Shown here: one piece after another, positions 10,988 through 20,454 of the stretch | Position numbering within the stretch: the stretch's first letter is position 1 | Layout: every line of letters begins with the position of its first letter | Assembly: GCF_016786325.1 (NCBI RefSeq) | Contig: NZ_JADWYU010000173.1 | Span: 1-34,264, forward strand | From: Frankia nepalensis | Lineage (GTDB): Bacteria; Actinomycetota; Actinomycetes; Frankiales; Frankiaceae | Length of the DNA: 34,264 nucleotides | Reading direction: 5' to 3' | Notes under the pieces: generated by a model | What the model was told of the DNA's origin: nothing | The model's input: only the letters and a program-made list of their open reading frames with translations | The model's database searches: none | Made by a program: the position numbers and the translations under genes

Positions 10988-11998
10988 CTACTGCTTCCCC
11001 CGGATGGCCCCTTCGGCGCGATCCGCGGACACCTCGAGACGTGCCGTGACGAACCGGTCCCGGCCGGCCAGGTCGCGGCGCGTGGCGACCTCGCTCCAGC
11101 CACGGGTGCCCACGAGCAGCGCGCGCGCCGCCGGGCCCTGGCCGTCGGCGTGCTCCATCGCGAACAGCCCGCCCGGGCGCAGCAGCGCGGCGGCGACAGC
11201 GGCGACGGCGCGCGGCGCGGCCAGGCCGTCGCCCCCGCCGCCCCACAGCGCCCACGGCGGGTCGTGGTCGCCCACCTCCGGGGCGACCGTCACCCGGTCG
11301 GAGTCCGGCAGGTAGGGCGGGTTCGACACCACCGCGTCGACCCGGCCGACCAGCCCGGCGAGCGCGTCGAGCACCGAGACCTCGGCCCACCCGTCCGGAA
11401 CGGGGCCGGCCCCGCCGAGCACGTCGGCGGCGTGCACCCCTACGGCGAGCCCTGCCGCGGCCACGTTGCGGCGCAGGTAGCCCAGCGCGGCGGGGTCGGC
11501 CTCCACGGCGTGGACCTCGGCGCCGGGCACCTCGTCGGCGAGCGCCAGCGCGATCGCCCCCGACCCGGCGCACAGATCCACGCAGACGAGCCCCGGCCCG
11601 CCAGGGCGGGCACCGGCGCGCAGCTCGTCGATCGCCCAGCCGGCGACGGTCTCGGTCTCCGGCCGCGGCACGAACACCCCTGGGCCGACCGCCAGCGTCC
11701 GGTGCCGGAAATACGCCTCGCCGGTCAGGTGCTGCAGCGGCACGCGCCGGCACCGGCGCGCGACGAGGGCGCGCAGCCGTTCGGCCGCTTCGCCGGGAAT
11801 CTCCCGAATCAGCGGGAGCCGGCCCCGTGACACCCCGAGCACGTGCGCCGCGAGCAGATCGGCGTCGGCGCGCGGGCTCTCGACGCCGGCCTCGGCCAGC
11901 ACCCGCGTGGCCGCCGTCAGCTGGGCCGCCAGCCCGACGGCCGGCGCCACGGCCGCCGGGTGACCGCCGGGAGGCGCGGCCGGCGTGGGCCGGCTCAC
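10988..11998 (-). CDS. prmC: Release factor glutamine methyltransferase
   Basis: PrmC (HemK) methylates the glutamine of the GGQ motif in release factors RF1 and RF2 using S-adenosylmethionine. The 336-residue product has the N-terminal helical substrate domain with [13 protein letters not shown], the SAM motif [14 protein letters not shown] (about 141-154), and the catalytic NPPY motif at about 226-229. An N-terminal extension of roughly 20 Ala/Pro-rich residues is unconserved. The GTG start at 11998 overlaps the prfA stop (GTGA), so enzyme and substrate are translationally coupled, the usual arrangement. Confidence 0.96.
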   Translation of the reverse strand: MSRPTPAAPPGGHPAAVAPAVGLAAQLTAATRVLAEAGVESPRADADLLAAHVLGVSRGRLPLIREIPGEAAERLRALVARRCRRVPLQHLTGEAYFRHRTLAVGPGVFVPRPETETVAGWAIDELRAGARPGGPGLVCVDLCAGSGAIALALADEVPGAEVHAVEADPAALGYLRRNVAAAGLAVGVHAADVLGGAGPVPDGWAEVSVLDALAGLVGRVDAVVSNPPYLPDSDRVTVAPEVGDHDPPWALWGGGGDGLAAPRAVAAVAAALLRPGGLFAMEHADGQGPAARALLVGTRGWSEVATRRDLAGRDRFVTARLEVSADRAEGAIRGKQ

Positions 11999-13077
11999 TC
12001 GTCCTCGGGGCTGTCAGCCAGTCGGGCCGCCAGGTCCGCGGCGGCGAGCGCGTCGAGCACGTCGTCGAGGTCGCCGTCGAGCACCTGCTCCAGGTTGTGG
12101 GCCTTGTAGCCCACCCGGTGGTCGGCGATCCGGTTCTCCGGGAAGTTGTAGGTGCGGACCTTGTCCGACCGGTCAAGGGTCCTGACCTGGCTCGCGCGGG
12201 CCGCCGACGCCTCCGACTCGGCCTTCTCCCGGGCGACCGCGAGCAGCCGGGCGCGCAGGATCCGCAGCGCGGACTCCTTGTTCTGCAGCTGGCTCTTCTC
12301 GTTCTGGCAGGAGACGACGACCCCGGTCGGCAGGTGGGTGACGCGGACGGCCGAGTCGGTGGTGTTGACGCTCTGGCCGCCCGGCCCGGAGGAGCGGAAC
12401 ACGTCGATCCGCAGGTCGTTCGGGTCGATCTCGACGTCGACCTCCTCGGCCTCCGGCATCACCAGCACGCCCGCGGCCGAGGTGTGGATCCGGCCGGCGG
12501 ACTCGGTCACCGGCACCCGCTGCACGCGGTGCACGCCGCCCTCGAAGCGCAGCCGGCCGTACACGCCGGGCTCGCCGGGGGGAACCTGCCCGCGGTACTT
12601 GACGGCCACGCTGACGTCGCGGTAGCCGCCCAGGTCGCTGGGGTTCGCGTCGAGGACCTCGGTCTTCCAGCCGCGCCGTTCGGCGTAGCGCAGGTACATC
12701 CGCAGCAGGTCGCCGGCGAACAGCGCCGACTCCTCGCCGCCGGCGCCGGCCTTCACCTCGAGGATCGCGTCCCGGCTGTCGTCGGGGTCCGTCGGCACGA
12801 GCAGGGCCCGCAGCCGCTGGCGGCGTTCGGTGACCGCCGCCTCCAGCTCGGTCACCTCCGCGCGGAAGGACGGGTCCTCCGCGGCCAGTTCCCTGGCCGT
12901 CTCCAGGTCGCCTTCCGTCTTCTCGATCTCCTTGGCGAGCTCGACGATGGGAGCGAGCTCCGCGTAGCGGCGGCCGAGGGCGCGCGCCCGCGCCGGGTCG
13001 TTGTGCACCGCGGGGTCGGCAAGCCGCTTCTCGATGTCGGCGTGCTCGTCGAGCAGCCTCTCCAACGCGGACGCCAT
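11995..13077 (-). CDS. prfA: Peptide chain release factor 1
   Basis: RF1 ends translation at UAA and UAG codons. It is 360 residues. The peptidyl-hydrolysis motif GGQ is at about residues 233-235 in [17 protein letters not shown]. The codon-recognition region reads PVT at 189-191, matching the PxT anticodon-like motif of RF1 and not the SPF motif of RF2. I chose ATG 13077 ([12 protein letters not shown]), which has GAGG about 8 nt upstream; an open frame continues upstream to 13506 but crosses rpmE and is not coding. prmC overlaps its stop. Confidence 0.98.
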   Translation of the reverse strand: MASALERLLDEHADIEKRLADPAVHNDPARARALGRRYAELAPIVELAKEIEKTEGDLETARELAAEDPSFRAEVTELEAAVTERRQRLRALLVPTDPDDSRDAILEVKAGAGGEESALFAGDLLRMYLRYAERRGWKTEVLDANPSDLGGYRDVSVAVKYRGQVPPGEPGVYGRLRFEGGVHRVQRVPVTESAGRIHTSAAGVLVMPEAEEVDVEIDPNDLRIDVFRSSGPGGQSVNTTDSAVRVTHLPTGVVVSCQNEKSQLQNKESALRILRARLLAVAREKAESEASAARASQVRTLDRSDKVRTYNFPENRIADHRVGYKAHNLEQVLDGDLDDVLDALAAADLAARLADSPEDE

Positions 13078-13130
13078 CAGTAATACCTCTTCGCGCAAGT
13101 AGGGCGTACAAAGCAAACGGCGCTCGCCCG

Positions 13131-13278
13131 GCCGGAACCGGACGAACGCCGCGCAACCACACCAGTTCCAGCCGCAATCACGCTGGAACCAGGGAGGATG
13201 CCCGGGTCCGACCGGAACCGGACGAGCCCACGCAACCACCCGGGTTCTAGACCCAACCACGCTGGAACCGAGGGAGGG
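13131..13278. repeat. About 80-bp imperfect tandem repeat in the rpmE-prfA spacer
   Basis: Two related units with a period of 79-80 bp fill most of the 242-nt spacer 13078-13319. Shared blocks are CCGGAACCGGACGA (13132 and 13212), CGCAACCAC (about 13152 and 13231), and CACGCTGGAACC followed by GGGAGG (about 13179 and 13258). No gene lies in the spacer. The repeated unit may be a binding or folding element, or simply an old duplication. Confidence 0.75.
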
Positions 13279-13319
13279 CGCCCTGCGCCCGACCGGCGAA
13301 GGCGTTCCGCGCCCTCGCC

Positions 13320-13556
13320 TTACTTGGTGCTGGAGGCCTTCTGGCCGGGCTGGCGCTTGCCGAACCGGCGCTCGAACTTCTCCACTCGACCACCGACGTC
13401 CAGAATCTTCTGCTTGCCGGTGTAGAACGGGTGGCACTGCGAGCAAACCTCGGCGTGGATCGTGCCATTCGCCTTCGTGCTGCGCGTGGTGAACGTGTTC
13501 CCGCACGTGCAGACCACGGTGGTGTCGTGGTACGTGGGGTGAATCTCAGCCTTCAT
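13320..13556 (-). CDS. rpmE: 50S ribosomal protein L31 (zinc-binding type)
   Basis: The 78-residue product begins [20 protein letters not shown]. It has the four-cysteine zinc-site pattern: Cys16 and Cys18 in VCTCGN, then the pair in [14 protein letters not shown]. It is therefore the zinc-containing L31 form and not the Zur-controlled, cysteine-free paralogue. The C-terminus is basic. The start is ATG at 13556, with GAGGG about 3-8 nt upstream. It sits between rho and prfA, the standard actinobacterial place. Confidence 0.97.
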   Translation of the reverse strand: MKAEIHPTYHDTTVVCTCGNTFTTRSTKANGTIHAEVCSQCHPFYTGKQKILDVGGRVEKFERRFGKRQPGQKASSTK

Positions 13557-13631
13557 GGTCCCTCTTCTCACCTGGCCGCCGGGTCGCCACCGCGACGCGA
13601 TGACGTGAACCGGAGCCTCAACCAAGGCCCA

Positions 13632-13651
13632 GTCTGCCAGACCTGGCAGAC
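13632..13651. promoter_or_regulatory. 20-bp perfect palindrome upstream of rpmE
   Basis: GTCTGCCAG, two bases, CTGGCAGAC. It lies 76-95 nt before the rpmE start and looks like a dimeric-regulator operator or an RNA hairpin. The repeat copy near 13853 keeps GTCTGCCAGACC but has lost the symmetric right half. Confidence 0.4.
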
Positions 13652-13879
13652 GCCGCCGACGGTAGGAACGTCGCCAACGCCGCCGTTAGTCCGGTCGGTC
13701 GCGCGAGGCGCGACACAGGGGTCCGGGGTCGCCCGGAGCAGACACACGGCTTCCGGCGAAGCCGCGCAAAACGGCGAGCAGGACTGGCCCGCTCGACGCC
13801 GGGCCGCCACCGCGAGGCGGTGACGGAACCGGAGCCGTCCAACCGCGCCAAGTCTGCCAGACCAGGTGGACGGGGCACG

Positions 13880-13905
13880 CGGCGCGCGCCCGGTGACGCG
13901 CGCCG
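13880..13905 (-). terminator. Possible GC hairpin after rho
   Basis: CGGCGCGCG at 13880-13888 pairs perfectly with 13897-13905 over an 8-nt loop, 43 nt past the rho stop on the transcribed strand. There is no U-tract; such I-shaped hairpins are often proposed as terminators in high-GC actinobacteria. Termination itself is unproven. Confidence 0.35.
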
Positions 13906-13948
13906 CCGGCGTGACACCGCCGAGCGCCCTCCTGGTCCGGCGGCCCCG

Positions 13949-16255
13949 CTAGTCCTGCGACGGAGCCGTCTTGGCGATCTGCATCAGGAACTCGTAGTTG
14001 GTCCTGGTCTGCTTGAGCTGGCCGAGCAGGAGCTCGATGGCCTGCTGCGGCTCGCGGGTGTGCAGGACACGGCGCAGCTTGTGCATGATCGCCAGCTCGT
14101 CGGGCGCGAGCAGGATCTCCTCCTTGCGGGTGCTGGACGCGTCGACGTCCACCGCGGGGAAGGTCCGCTTGTCCGCGATCTTGCGGTCGAGCTTGAGCTC
14201 GGCGTTGCCGGTGCCCTTGAACTCCTCGAAGATGACCGTGTCCATGGTGGACCCGGTCTCGACGAGAGCCGTGGCGATGATGGTCAGCGAGCCGCCGTTC
14301 TCGATGTTGCGCGCGGCGCCGAGGAACCGCTTCGGCGGGTACAGGGCCGTCGAGTCGACACCACCGGACAGGATGCGCCCGCTCGCCGGCGCCGCCAGGT
14401 TGTAGGCCCGGCCGAGCCGGGTGATCGAGTCCAGCAGCACGACGACGTCCTGCCCCAGCTCGACGAGCCGCTTGGCCCGCTCGATGGACAGCTCGGCCAC
14501 GTTGGTGTGGTCGGACGGCGGCCGGTCGAACGTCGAGGCGATGACCTCGCCCTTCACCGACCGCTGCATGTCGGTGACCTCCTCCGGCCGCTCGTCGACG
14601 AGCACGACCATGAGGTGGCATTCCGGGTTGTTCGTCGTGATCGCGTTCGCGATCGACTGCAGCACCATCGTCTTGCCAGCCTTCGGCGGGCTGACGATCA
14701 GCGCCCGCTGGCCCTTGCCGATCGGCATCACCAGGTCGATGACCCGCGTGGTGAGCAGGTGCGGCTCGGTCTCCATCCGCAGTCGGTCCTGCGGGTAGAG
14801 CGGGGTCAGCTTGGTGAACTCGGGGCGGCCGCGCGCCTCCTCCGGGTCCATCCCGTTGATGGTGTCCAGCCGCACGAGCGCGTTGTACTTGTCCCGGCGC
14901 GGCTCGCCCTCCTGCGGGGCGCGCACGACGCCGGTGATGGCGTCGCCGCGGCGCAGGCCGTGCCGGCGGACCTGGGCGAGGCTGACGTACACGTCGGCCG
15001 GGCCGGTCAGGTAGCCGCTGGTCCGGACGAAGGCGTAGTTGTCCAGCACGTCCAGGATGCCGGCCACCGGGATCAGGACGTCGTCGTCACGCAGCAGCGG
15101 CTCGTTGTCGGCGGTGCCGCCCTGACCGCGGCCGCGGTTACGGCCACGCTCACGGAACCGGCCACGGCGCCGGCCGCCGTCGTCGTCGTCGTCCTGGGTG
15201 GTCCGGCCGCCCTGGCGGTCGCTCGTCCGGTCCGAGCGGTCGGGACGGTCGGCGCGGTCCGAACGATCCGAACGGTCGGCGCGATCCGAACGATCCGAAC
15301 GGTCCGTGCGGTCCGAACGGTCCGTGCGGTCCGAACGGTCGGCGCGATCCGAACGGTCGGCGCGGTCCGTGCGATCCGAACGGTCCGTGCGGTCGGCGCG
15401 ATCCGAACGGTCGGGCCGGTCCGAGCGGTCCGTCTGCCGGTCACCCTGACGACCGCCCTGACGGTCGGTCTGCCGACCGTTCGCGCGGTCCGAACGCTCG
15501 TGCCGGTCGCCTGACGACCGCTCGCCGCCGCGCTCAGGACGGTCACCGCGCTCAGGACGGTCACCGCGCTCCGGGCGCTCGCCACGGTCCACGCGCTCAC
15601 GGCGGTCCTCGCGGGCGCGGGGGGCCGCGACCTCCTCGCGGGCCACGACCGGCGTCGGCTCCTGGGCGGGCGCCTCGGCCACGGGGGCGGGCGTCTCGGT
15701 CTCCCGGACGGGCGCCTCCACGGGCAGCTCGGCCTGCTTCGACGGGCTCGTGACGCCGCGGCTCACCCGGCGCGCGCGGGCGCGGGGGGCGGGCTCGGCA
15801 GCCGTCGTGGCGGGCTCCCCGGCCGGCGACGGCGTGCTGGCTGGCGCGGCGGCCTGCTGGCCGCTCGTCGCGCCGTTGGACATGGGCAGGCCGCTGGCCA
15901 GGCCGTTCTGCACGTTCTGGATGGCGGCGATCAGCTGGCCCTTGCGCAGCCGGCCCGTGCCCTGGATCCCCAAAGAACTGGCCATCGCCTGCAGCTCAGG
16001 CAGGAGCATCGCCTGCAGACCGGTACCGCTGCGGCGGCGGCGAGGAGCGGCCGCGCCAGGAGTCCGCGCCGCGTCCGCATCCGCATCCGCGTCCGCGGAG
16101 GGCCCACGGCCAGCCCCGGGTACACCGCCGTCCACCGGCGCGGAGGCCGGGACCTGCGCGGCCGGCGCGAGAACCGGCTGGCTGACAGGAGGCGGTGCGG
16201 GGGGCGCCGCGGACTCACGTGCGCTCTCAGGCAGCACGTCGGTGGTGTCGCTCAA
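13949..16255 (-). CDS. rho: Transcription termination factor Rho with disordered Asp-Arg insertion
   Basis: Hexameric RNA-dependent ATPase that ends transcription. The 768-residue product has a Rho_N helical domain ([20 protein letters not shown]), then a very long Ala/Pro and Arg/Asp-rich insertion, the RNA-binding cold-shock-like domain ([21 protein letters not shown]), and the ATPase core with P-loop SPPKAGKT and Q-loop region [14 protein letters not shown]. The insertion includes about 25 [12 protein letters not shown] triplets encoded around 15230-15430. I start at TTG 16255 (SDTTDV follows), because GGAAGG lies 6 nt upstream; longer starts to 16540 have no support. Insertions are usual in actinobacterial Rho, but this triplet-repeat form is extreme. 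Confidence 0.96.
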   Translation of the reverse strand: MSDTTDVLPESARESAAPPAPPPVSQPVLAPAAQVPASAPVDGGVPGAGRGPSADADADADAARTPGAAAPRRRRSGTGLQAMLLPELQAMASSLGIQGTGRLRKGQLIAAIQNVQNGLASGLPMSNGATSGQQAAAPASTPSPAGEPATTAAEPAPRARARRVSRGVTSPSKQAELPVEAPVRETETPAPVAEAPAQEPTPVVAREEVAAPRAREDRRERVDRGERPERGDRPERGDRPERGGERSSGDRHERSDRANGRQTDRQGGRQGDRQTDRSDRPDRSDRADRTDRSDRTDRADRSDRADRSDRTDRSDRTDRSDRSDRADRSDRSDRADRPDRSDRTSDRQGGRTTQDDDDDGGRRRGRFRERGRNRGRGQGGTADNEPLLRDDDVLIPVAGILDVLDNYAFVRTSGYLTGPADVYVSLAQVRRHGLRRGDAITGVVRAPQEGEPRRDKYNALVRLDTINGMDPEEARGRPEFTKLTPLYPQDRLRMETEPHLLTTRVIDLVMPIGKGQRALIVSPPKAGKTMVLQSIANAITTNNPECHLMVVLVDERPEEVTDMQRSVKGEVIASTFDRPPSDHTNVAELSIERAKRLVELGQDVVVLLDSITRLGRAYNLAAPASGRILSGGVDSTALYPPKRFLGAARNIENGGSLTIIATALVETGSTMDTVIFEEFKGTGNAELKLDRKIADKRTFPAVDVDASSTRKEEILLAPDELAIMHKLRRVLHTREPQQAIELLLGQLKQTRTNYEFLMQIAKTAPSQD
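15230..15435. repeat. 9-bp-period coding repeat in rho
   Basis: Units such as CGATCCGAACGG, CGGTCCGTGCGG and CGGTCGGCGCGA repeat with a 9-base spacing, encoding D-R-(S/T/A/P) triplets on the minus strand. The repeats are not identical, mixing Ser, Thr, Ala and Pro in the third position. The length is likely to vary between strains. Confidence 0.85.
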
Positions 16256-16261
16256 GGTTTT

Positions 16262-16295
16262 CCTTCCCTGAAGGAACCGGCTCCACTCGAGCCGG
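16262..16295 (-). promoter_or_regulatory. Stem-loops covering the rho ribosome-binding site
   Basis: The 5-bp stem CCTTC/GAAGG with a 3-nt loop includes most of the GGAAGG ribosome-binding site of the TTG start at 16255. A second stem, 7 bp with a 5-nt loop, lies directly upstream (16277-16295). Together they could limit rho translation initiation. Confidence 0.4.
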
Positions 16296-16749
16296 GTGAC
16301 GCGTATGGACCTCCCGCCACCTGTTCCACCGCCTACATGGATGACAGATGAAGGAGATATCGCCGCTGGCCGGGCCGCGTGACGCGCCCGTCGGCGATGC
16401 AAAGGGCCACGACCTGCCGGATCAGCTTCCGGACCTCCCCGATCGGCGAAGCCGATCAGGCAGGGACCCCGGACCCAGCAGGGACCCCGTGCCGCGAGCG
16501 AACCCGGAATCCCCGGGGTGCCGGTGTCGTGCCGAGGCAACGGCGGCGAGGCGCAGGCACCGGAATCCTGTACCAGGACGGACTAGAGGAAGCTCCAGCC
16601 GGACCGGCGGGGCGAGCACGCGCCGCGGCGCGGCGGGTGCAGCCATCAGACTATCCAGACGGAGACACCTCGGCAACAACCTGGGGTTGCAACCATTGCC
16701 GCGACAGCCTAGGGCCGCTGGTTTCCCGATGCGGGGTCCCCGTGCTCCC

Positions 16750-16755
16750 AGGATA
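16750..16755 (-). promoter_or_regulatory. Candidate -10 box for rho
   Basis: TATCCT on the minus strand fits TAnnnT. The region 17-18 nt upstream reads near TGTCGC, only a weak -35 match. If used, the rho leader would be close to 490 nt. Confidence 0.25.
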
Positions 16756-16922
16756 CCCTCCGCCGACGACGATGCGACATCCGTCACGGAAAGTAACTCG
16801 GATCACGCCCCGAGCCACCGAAATCGGACCACGTCCGAGGTGACCCGTCTTTTCCCAACGCTCGAGGGCGCCTGTCGTCTTCCCGACCGACCCCGGCCAC
16901 CGGCTCCGTCCTCAGTCCGCCG

Positions 16923-17987
16923 TCAGGAGACGAGCGGGGTGACGCGCACGCCGTCCCGGTCGACGGCCAGCGGAAGAACAGCGAAGCCGGGCGCCGCCAC
17001 GCCAACCGCCGCGGCCGCCTGCTCGCCACCGAGGGCGAGCGCGAGCACGGTCGGGCCGGACCCGGAGAGCACCGCCGCCACCCCGGCGTCACGCAGCCGT
17101 CCGATCAGCGCGGCGGACTCGGGCACGGCTGGCAGCCGGTACGGCTGGTGCAGCCGGTCCTCGGTCGCCGCCAGCAACAGCCGCGCCCGGGCGGCGGCGT
17201 CCGCCCTCGGCGGGCCCGCGAGGCCAGCCGGCGCTGGCGGCGGCGCGTCGCCCTGGGTGAGCGCGAGCGCGAGCAGGCCGGCGCGGCCGGCCGAGAACGC
17301 CGCGTTCGCGTGCGCGACATGTTCCGGCAGCCGGCCGCGCGAGTGCGCCGTAGAGGTCCGCGCGGAGGGCACGAACGCGACCGGCCGCAGGTCAGCGACC
17401 GGTTCCGCCCGGTATGCCAGGGGTCCGTCCGTATCGGCCCAGGCCACCGTGAAGCCGCCGAACAGCGCCGCGGCCACGTTGTCGGGATGTCCCTCGATCG
17501 CGGTGGCCACCCGAAGCGCGGCGGCCCGGTCGAACGCGGCGGCCCCCCTCGGTACCGGCCGGTCGGTTCCGGCGAGGAACGCCGCGGTGTCCAACGCCCA
17601 GGCGGCGGCCACGCCGGCGACGATGGCCGCGGCGGACGAGCCCAGCCCGCGCCCGTGCGGGACGCGGTTGACGCAGCGCACCGCGAGCCCCGGCTGCGGG
17701 CGGCCCAGTTCGTCAAGGGTCGCCCGGATCGACCGGATGACCAGGTTGTCCTCGCCGGTAGCCACCTGCTCGGCGCCCTCGACGCGCACCGACACTCCGT
17801 CGCGGCGCAGCGCGACCTCGACCTCGTCGTAGTAGCCGAGCGCGAGCCCGAAGGCGTCGAACCCGGGGCCGAGATTGGCGCTGGTGGCCGGGACGCGGAC
17901 CCGCGCGCCGGCCGTCGGCGCCGCCCCGGCCGAAGGGGACGAGGCCGCGGCGCCGCGACCGGTCGGAGTATCGGTGACGCCGGTCAC
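16923..17987 (-). CDS. thrB: Homoserine kinase
   Basis: GHMP-family kinase that phosphorylates L-homoserine to O-phosphohomoserine, the substrate of threonine synthase encoded next door. It is 354 residues. Family motifs: [18 protein letters not shown] near the N-terminus (about 34-51), the phosphate-binding loop [16 protein letters not shown], and the C-terminal glycine-rich loop [14 protein letters not shown]. The GTG start at 17987 overlaps the thrC stop (GTGA), giving strict translational coupling. About 30 N-terminal Ala/Pro/Ser-rich residues precede the domain. It is the last gene of the argS operon. Confidence 0.96.
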   Translation of the reverse strand: MTGVTDTPTGRGAAASSPSAGAAPTAGARVRVPATSANLGPGFDAFGLALGYYDEVEVALRRDGVSVRVEGAEQVATGEDNLVIRSIRATLDELGRPQPGLAVRCVNRVPHGRGLGSSAAAIVAGVAAAWALDTAAFLAGTDRPVPRGAAAFDRAAALRVATAIEGHPDNVAAALFGGFTVAWADTDGPLAYRAEPVADLRPVAFVPSARTSTAHSRGRLPEHVAHANAAFSAGRAGLLALALTQGDAPPPAPAGLAGPPRADAAARARLLLAATEDRLHQPYRLPAVPESAALIGRLRDAGVAAVLSGSGPTVLALALGGEQAAAAVGVAAPGFAVLPLAVDRDGVRVTPLVS

Positions 17988-19174
17988 GACCGGCGCAGCC
18001 CGAGCGCCTCGGCCGCGCCGGCGACCGTGGGCCGGATCGTCTCCGGCTTGGCCGCGCCACTGATCGCCCAGTCCGGGTCCTTCAGGCCGTTGCCGGTCAC
18101 CGTGCAGACCACCCGCTGGCCGGGCGCGACCTTGCCCGCCTCGTGCGTGGCGAGCAGGCCCGCGACGCTCGCCGCGCTGGACGGCTCGACGAACACGCCC
18201 TCCTCGCGCGCGAGGAGCCGGTAGGCCGCCAGGATCTGGCGGTCGTTGACCGCCTCGATCAGACCGCCCGACTCGTCGCGGGCGTCGACGGCGAACTGCC
18301 AGGAGGCGGGGTTGCCGATCCGGATCGCGGTGGCGATGGTCTGCGGCGCGGTGACCACGCCGCCGCGCACGATCGGCGCCGCGCCCGCGGCCTGGAAGCC
18401 GAACATCCGGGGCCGGCCGGTGCCGAAGTCGCCGTCCCACTCGTTGTAGCCACGCCAGTAGGCGGTGATGTTGCCGGCGTTGCCCACCGGCAGGCAGTGG
18501 ATGTCCGGCGCCACGCCGAGCGCCTCGAGGATCTCGAAGGCGGCGGTCTTCTGCCCCTCCAGCCGGTAGGGGTTGACCGAGTTCACCAGCGTCACCGGGT
18601 AGGTGTCGGCCAGTTCCCTGGCCACCCGCAGGCAGTCGTCGAACGAGCCGTCCAGCTGCAGCAGCCGGGCGCCGTGCACGAGAGCCTGCGCCATCTTGCC
18701 AAGCGCGATCTTGCCGCTGGGGACGAGCACCGCGCAGACGAGCCCCGCGCGCGCCGCGTAGGCGGCGGCCGACGCGCTGGTGTTGCCCGTGGAGGCGCAG
18801 ATGACGGCCCTGGAGCCCTCGCCGACGGCCGCGCTGATCGCCACGGTCATGCCGCGGTCCTTGAACGAGCCGGTCGGGTTCGCGCCCTCGACCTTCAGGT
18901 ACACGTCACAACCGGTCAGCTCGGACAGGCGCGCGGCGGGAACGAGCGGGGTCCCGCCCTCCAGCAGCGTCACCACCGGGGCGTCGGGGCCCAGCGGCAG
19001 CCGGTCCCGGTACTCCTCGATGATCCCGCGCCAGCCGCGGTGCGTGCTCCGGGGCGATCCGCCCGGGCCGTCAGGCACGCGGGATCCCGCCTCCGCGCCG
19101 GCGACGTCCGTCGGGCCGCCCTGCCCGCTACGGCCGGCCGCGGCCGGTGCCGACGACGTGGTCGTGGTGGTCAT
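17984..19174 (-). CDS. thrC: Threonine synthase
   Basis: PLP enzyme converting O-phosphohomoserine to L-threonine. It is 396 residues. The PLP lysine is Lys105 in [11 protein letters not shown]; the phosphate-binding region [19 protein letters not shown] and the C-terminal [16 protein letters not shown] are typical of the short bacterial type (as in mycobacteria). The first 45 residues or so are Thr/Ser/Gly/Ala-rich and probably disordered, longer than usual. The ATG start overlaps the hom stop (ATGA) and its own stop overlaps thrB. Confidence 0.97.
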   Translation of the reverse strand: MTTTTTSSAPAAAGRSGQGGPTDVAGAEAGSRVPDGPGGSPRSTHRGWRGIIEEYRDRLPLGPDAPVVTLLEGGTPLVPAARLSELTGCDVYLKVEGANPTGSFKDRGMTVAISAAVGEGSRAVICASTGNTSASAAAYAARAGLVCAVLVPSGKIALGKMAQALVHGARLLQLDGSFDDCLRVARELADTYPVTLVNSVNPYRLEGQKTAAFEILEALGVAPDIHCLPVGNAGNITAYWRGYNEWDGDFGTGRPRMFGFQAAGAAPIVRGGVVTAPQTIATAIRIGNPASWQFAVDARDESGGLIEAVNDRQILAAYRLLAREEGVFVEPSSAASVAGLLATHEAGKVAPGQRVVCTVTGNGLKDPDWAISGAAKPETIRPTVAGAAEALGLRRS

Positions 19175-20454
19175 GGCTCGCCTCCCTCGACCCGCAGCAC
19201 CCCGGACACCGCGCGCACGATGTCCAGGTTCCGCAGGTCCTCAACGGTCGCCGCCAGCGCGGCGTCCGCCGCGGCATGTGTCACCAGCACGAGGCTGGCG
19301 TCGTCTCCCCGGCCGTCCTGGCGCACGCTGCGGATGGACACACCGTGTCGGGCGAACGCGCCGGCGACGGTCGCCAGCACGCCGGTCTTGTCGGTCACGT
19401 CCAGGTTGACGTGGTAGCTGGTGATGGTCTCACCCATCGGCAGCACCGGCAGCGCCGCGTAGGCCGACTCCCCCGGCCCGCGCCGGCCCGCGACCCGGTT
19501 GCGGGCGACCGCGACCAGGTCGCCGAGCACCGCCGACGCCGTCGGCGAGCCGCCGGCGCCCCGGCCGTAGAACATCAGCTGCCCGGCGGCCTCCGCCTCG
19601 ATGAACACCGCGTTGAACGCCTCGCGGACCGAGGCCAGCGGGTGCGAGCGGGGCACCATCGCCGGGTGCACCCGCACGCTGACCCCCGGCCGTTCGGACG
19701 AGCGCTCGGCGATGGCCAACGCCTTGACGGTGCAGCCCATCGCGCGGGCGCTGGCGATGTCGGCCGCGGTGACCGCGCCGATGCCCTCGCGGTGCACGTC
19801 GCCGAGCGTGACCCTGGTGTGGAACGCCAGCTGGGCGAGGATCGCCGCCTTCGCGGCCGCGTCGTAGCCGTCGATGTCGGCGGTGGGATCGGCCTCGGCG
19901 TAGCCGAGGGCGGTCGCCTCCTCCAGCGCCTCGGTGAACGAGGCGCCGGTCTCGTCCATCCGGGTCAGGATGTAGTTCGTGGTGCCGTTGACGATGCCGA
20001 GCACGCGGCGCACCCGGTCGCCCGCGAGGCTCTCGCGCAGCGGGCGCAGCAGCGGGATCGCGCCGGCGACGGCGGCCTCGTAGTACAGGTCGACGCCCGC
20101 CGCCGCGGCCGCGTCGTGCAGCGTCGAGCCGTCGGAGGCGAGCAGCGCCTTGTTGGCGCTGACGACCGACTTCCCGGCGCCGAGGGCGGCCAGCAGCCAG
20201 CCGCGCACCGGCTCGATGCCGCCGACGACCTCGACGACGATGTCCACGTCGTCCCTGGTCACCAGGCCGGCGGCGTCGGTGGTGAACAGCTCCGGCCCGA
20301 CCGGCACGTCCCGGGCGCGGTCGAGCCGGCGCACCGCGATGCCGGCCAGGTCCAGCGGCTCGCCGACCCGCGCGGTCAGGTCGTCTGCCTGCTCGCGCAG
20401 GAGCCGGACCACTTCCGACCCGACGACACCGCAGCCGAGAAGCGCGACCTTCAT
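19171..20454 (-). CDS. hom: Homoserine dehydrogenase
   Basis: NAD(P)-dependent reduction of aspartate semialdehyde to homoserine, the branch point to threonine, methionine and isoleucine. It is 427 residues: Rossmann domain with GCGVVG at 7-12, catalytic-domain signature [23 protein letters not shown], and a C-terminal ACT domain (about 345-427, [24 protein letters not shown]) that in relatives mediates threonine feedback. Monofunctional: no aspartokinase part. The ATG start at 20454 overlaps the lysA stop (ATGA). Confidence 0.97.
   Translation of the reverse strand: MKVALLGCGVVGSEVVRLLREQADDLTARVGEPLDLAGIAVRRLDRARDVPVGPELFTTDAAGLVTRDDVDIVVEVVGGIEPVRGWLLAALGAGKSVVSANKALLASDGSTLHDAAAAAGVDLYYEAAVAGAIPLLRPLRESLAGDRVRRVLGIVNGTTNYILTRMDETGASFTEALEEATALGYAEADPTADIDGYDAAAKAAILAQLAFHTRVTLGDVHREGIGAVTAADIASARAMGCTVKALAIAERSSERPGVSVRVHPAMVPRSHPLASVREAFNAVFIEAEAAGQLMFYGRGAGGSPTASAVLGDLVAVARNRVAGRRGPGESAYAALPVLPMGETITSYHVNLDVTDKTGVLATVAGAFARHGVSIRSVRQDGRGDDASLVLVTHAAADAALAATVEDLRNLDIVRAVSGVLRVEGGEP

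Larger units (their letters stand above)
13557..13948 (-). other. rho-rpmE spacer with dispersed repeat pair
   Basis: This 392-nt stretch holds no convincing gene. About 75 bp at 13578-13652 recurs, imperfectly, at 13798-13872. Both copies contain the order GCCACCGCGA, GAACCGGAGCC, AAGTCTGCCAGACC or a close variant. The first copy ends in a perfect 20-bp palindrome at 13632-13651; in the second copy the right half has diverged. A separate 9-bp GC hairpin follows the rho stop. Confidence 0.65.
16256..16922 (-). other. 667-nt leader upstream of rho
   Basis: No convincing gene is present. Near the rho start the minus strand carries two stem-loops: CCTTC/GAAGG (16262-16274), which folds the ribosome-binding GGAAGG into a small hairpin, and CCGGCTC/GAGCCGG (16277-16295, 5-nt loop). 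A candidate -10 box TATCCT lies at 16750-16755. Long leaders ahead of rho are known in other bacteria, where Rho controls its own transcript; whether that applies here is inference. Confidence 0.5.

Noticed and set aside
15220-15440. Possible CRISPR-like array
   Set aside because: The repeat is a 9-bp coding repetition inside rho with no separate repeat and spacer units.
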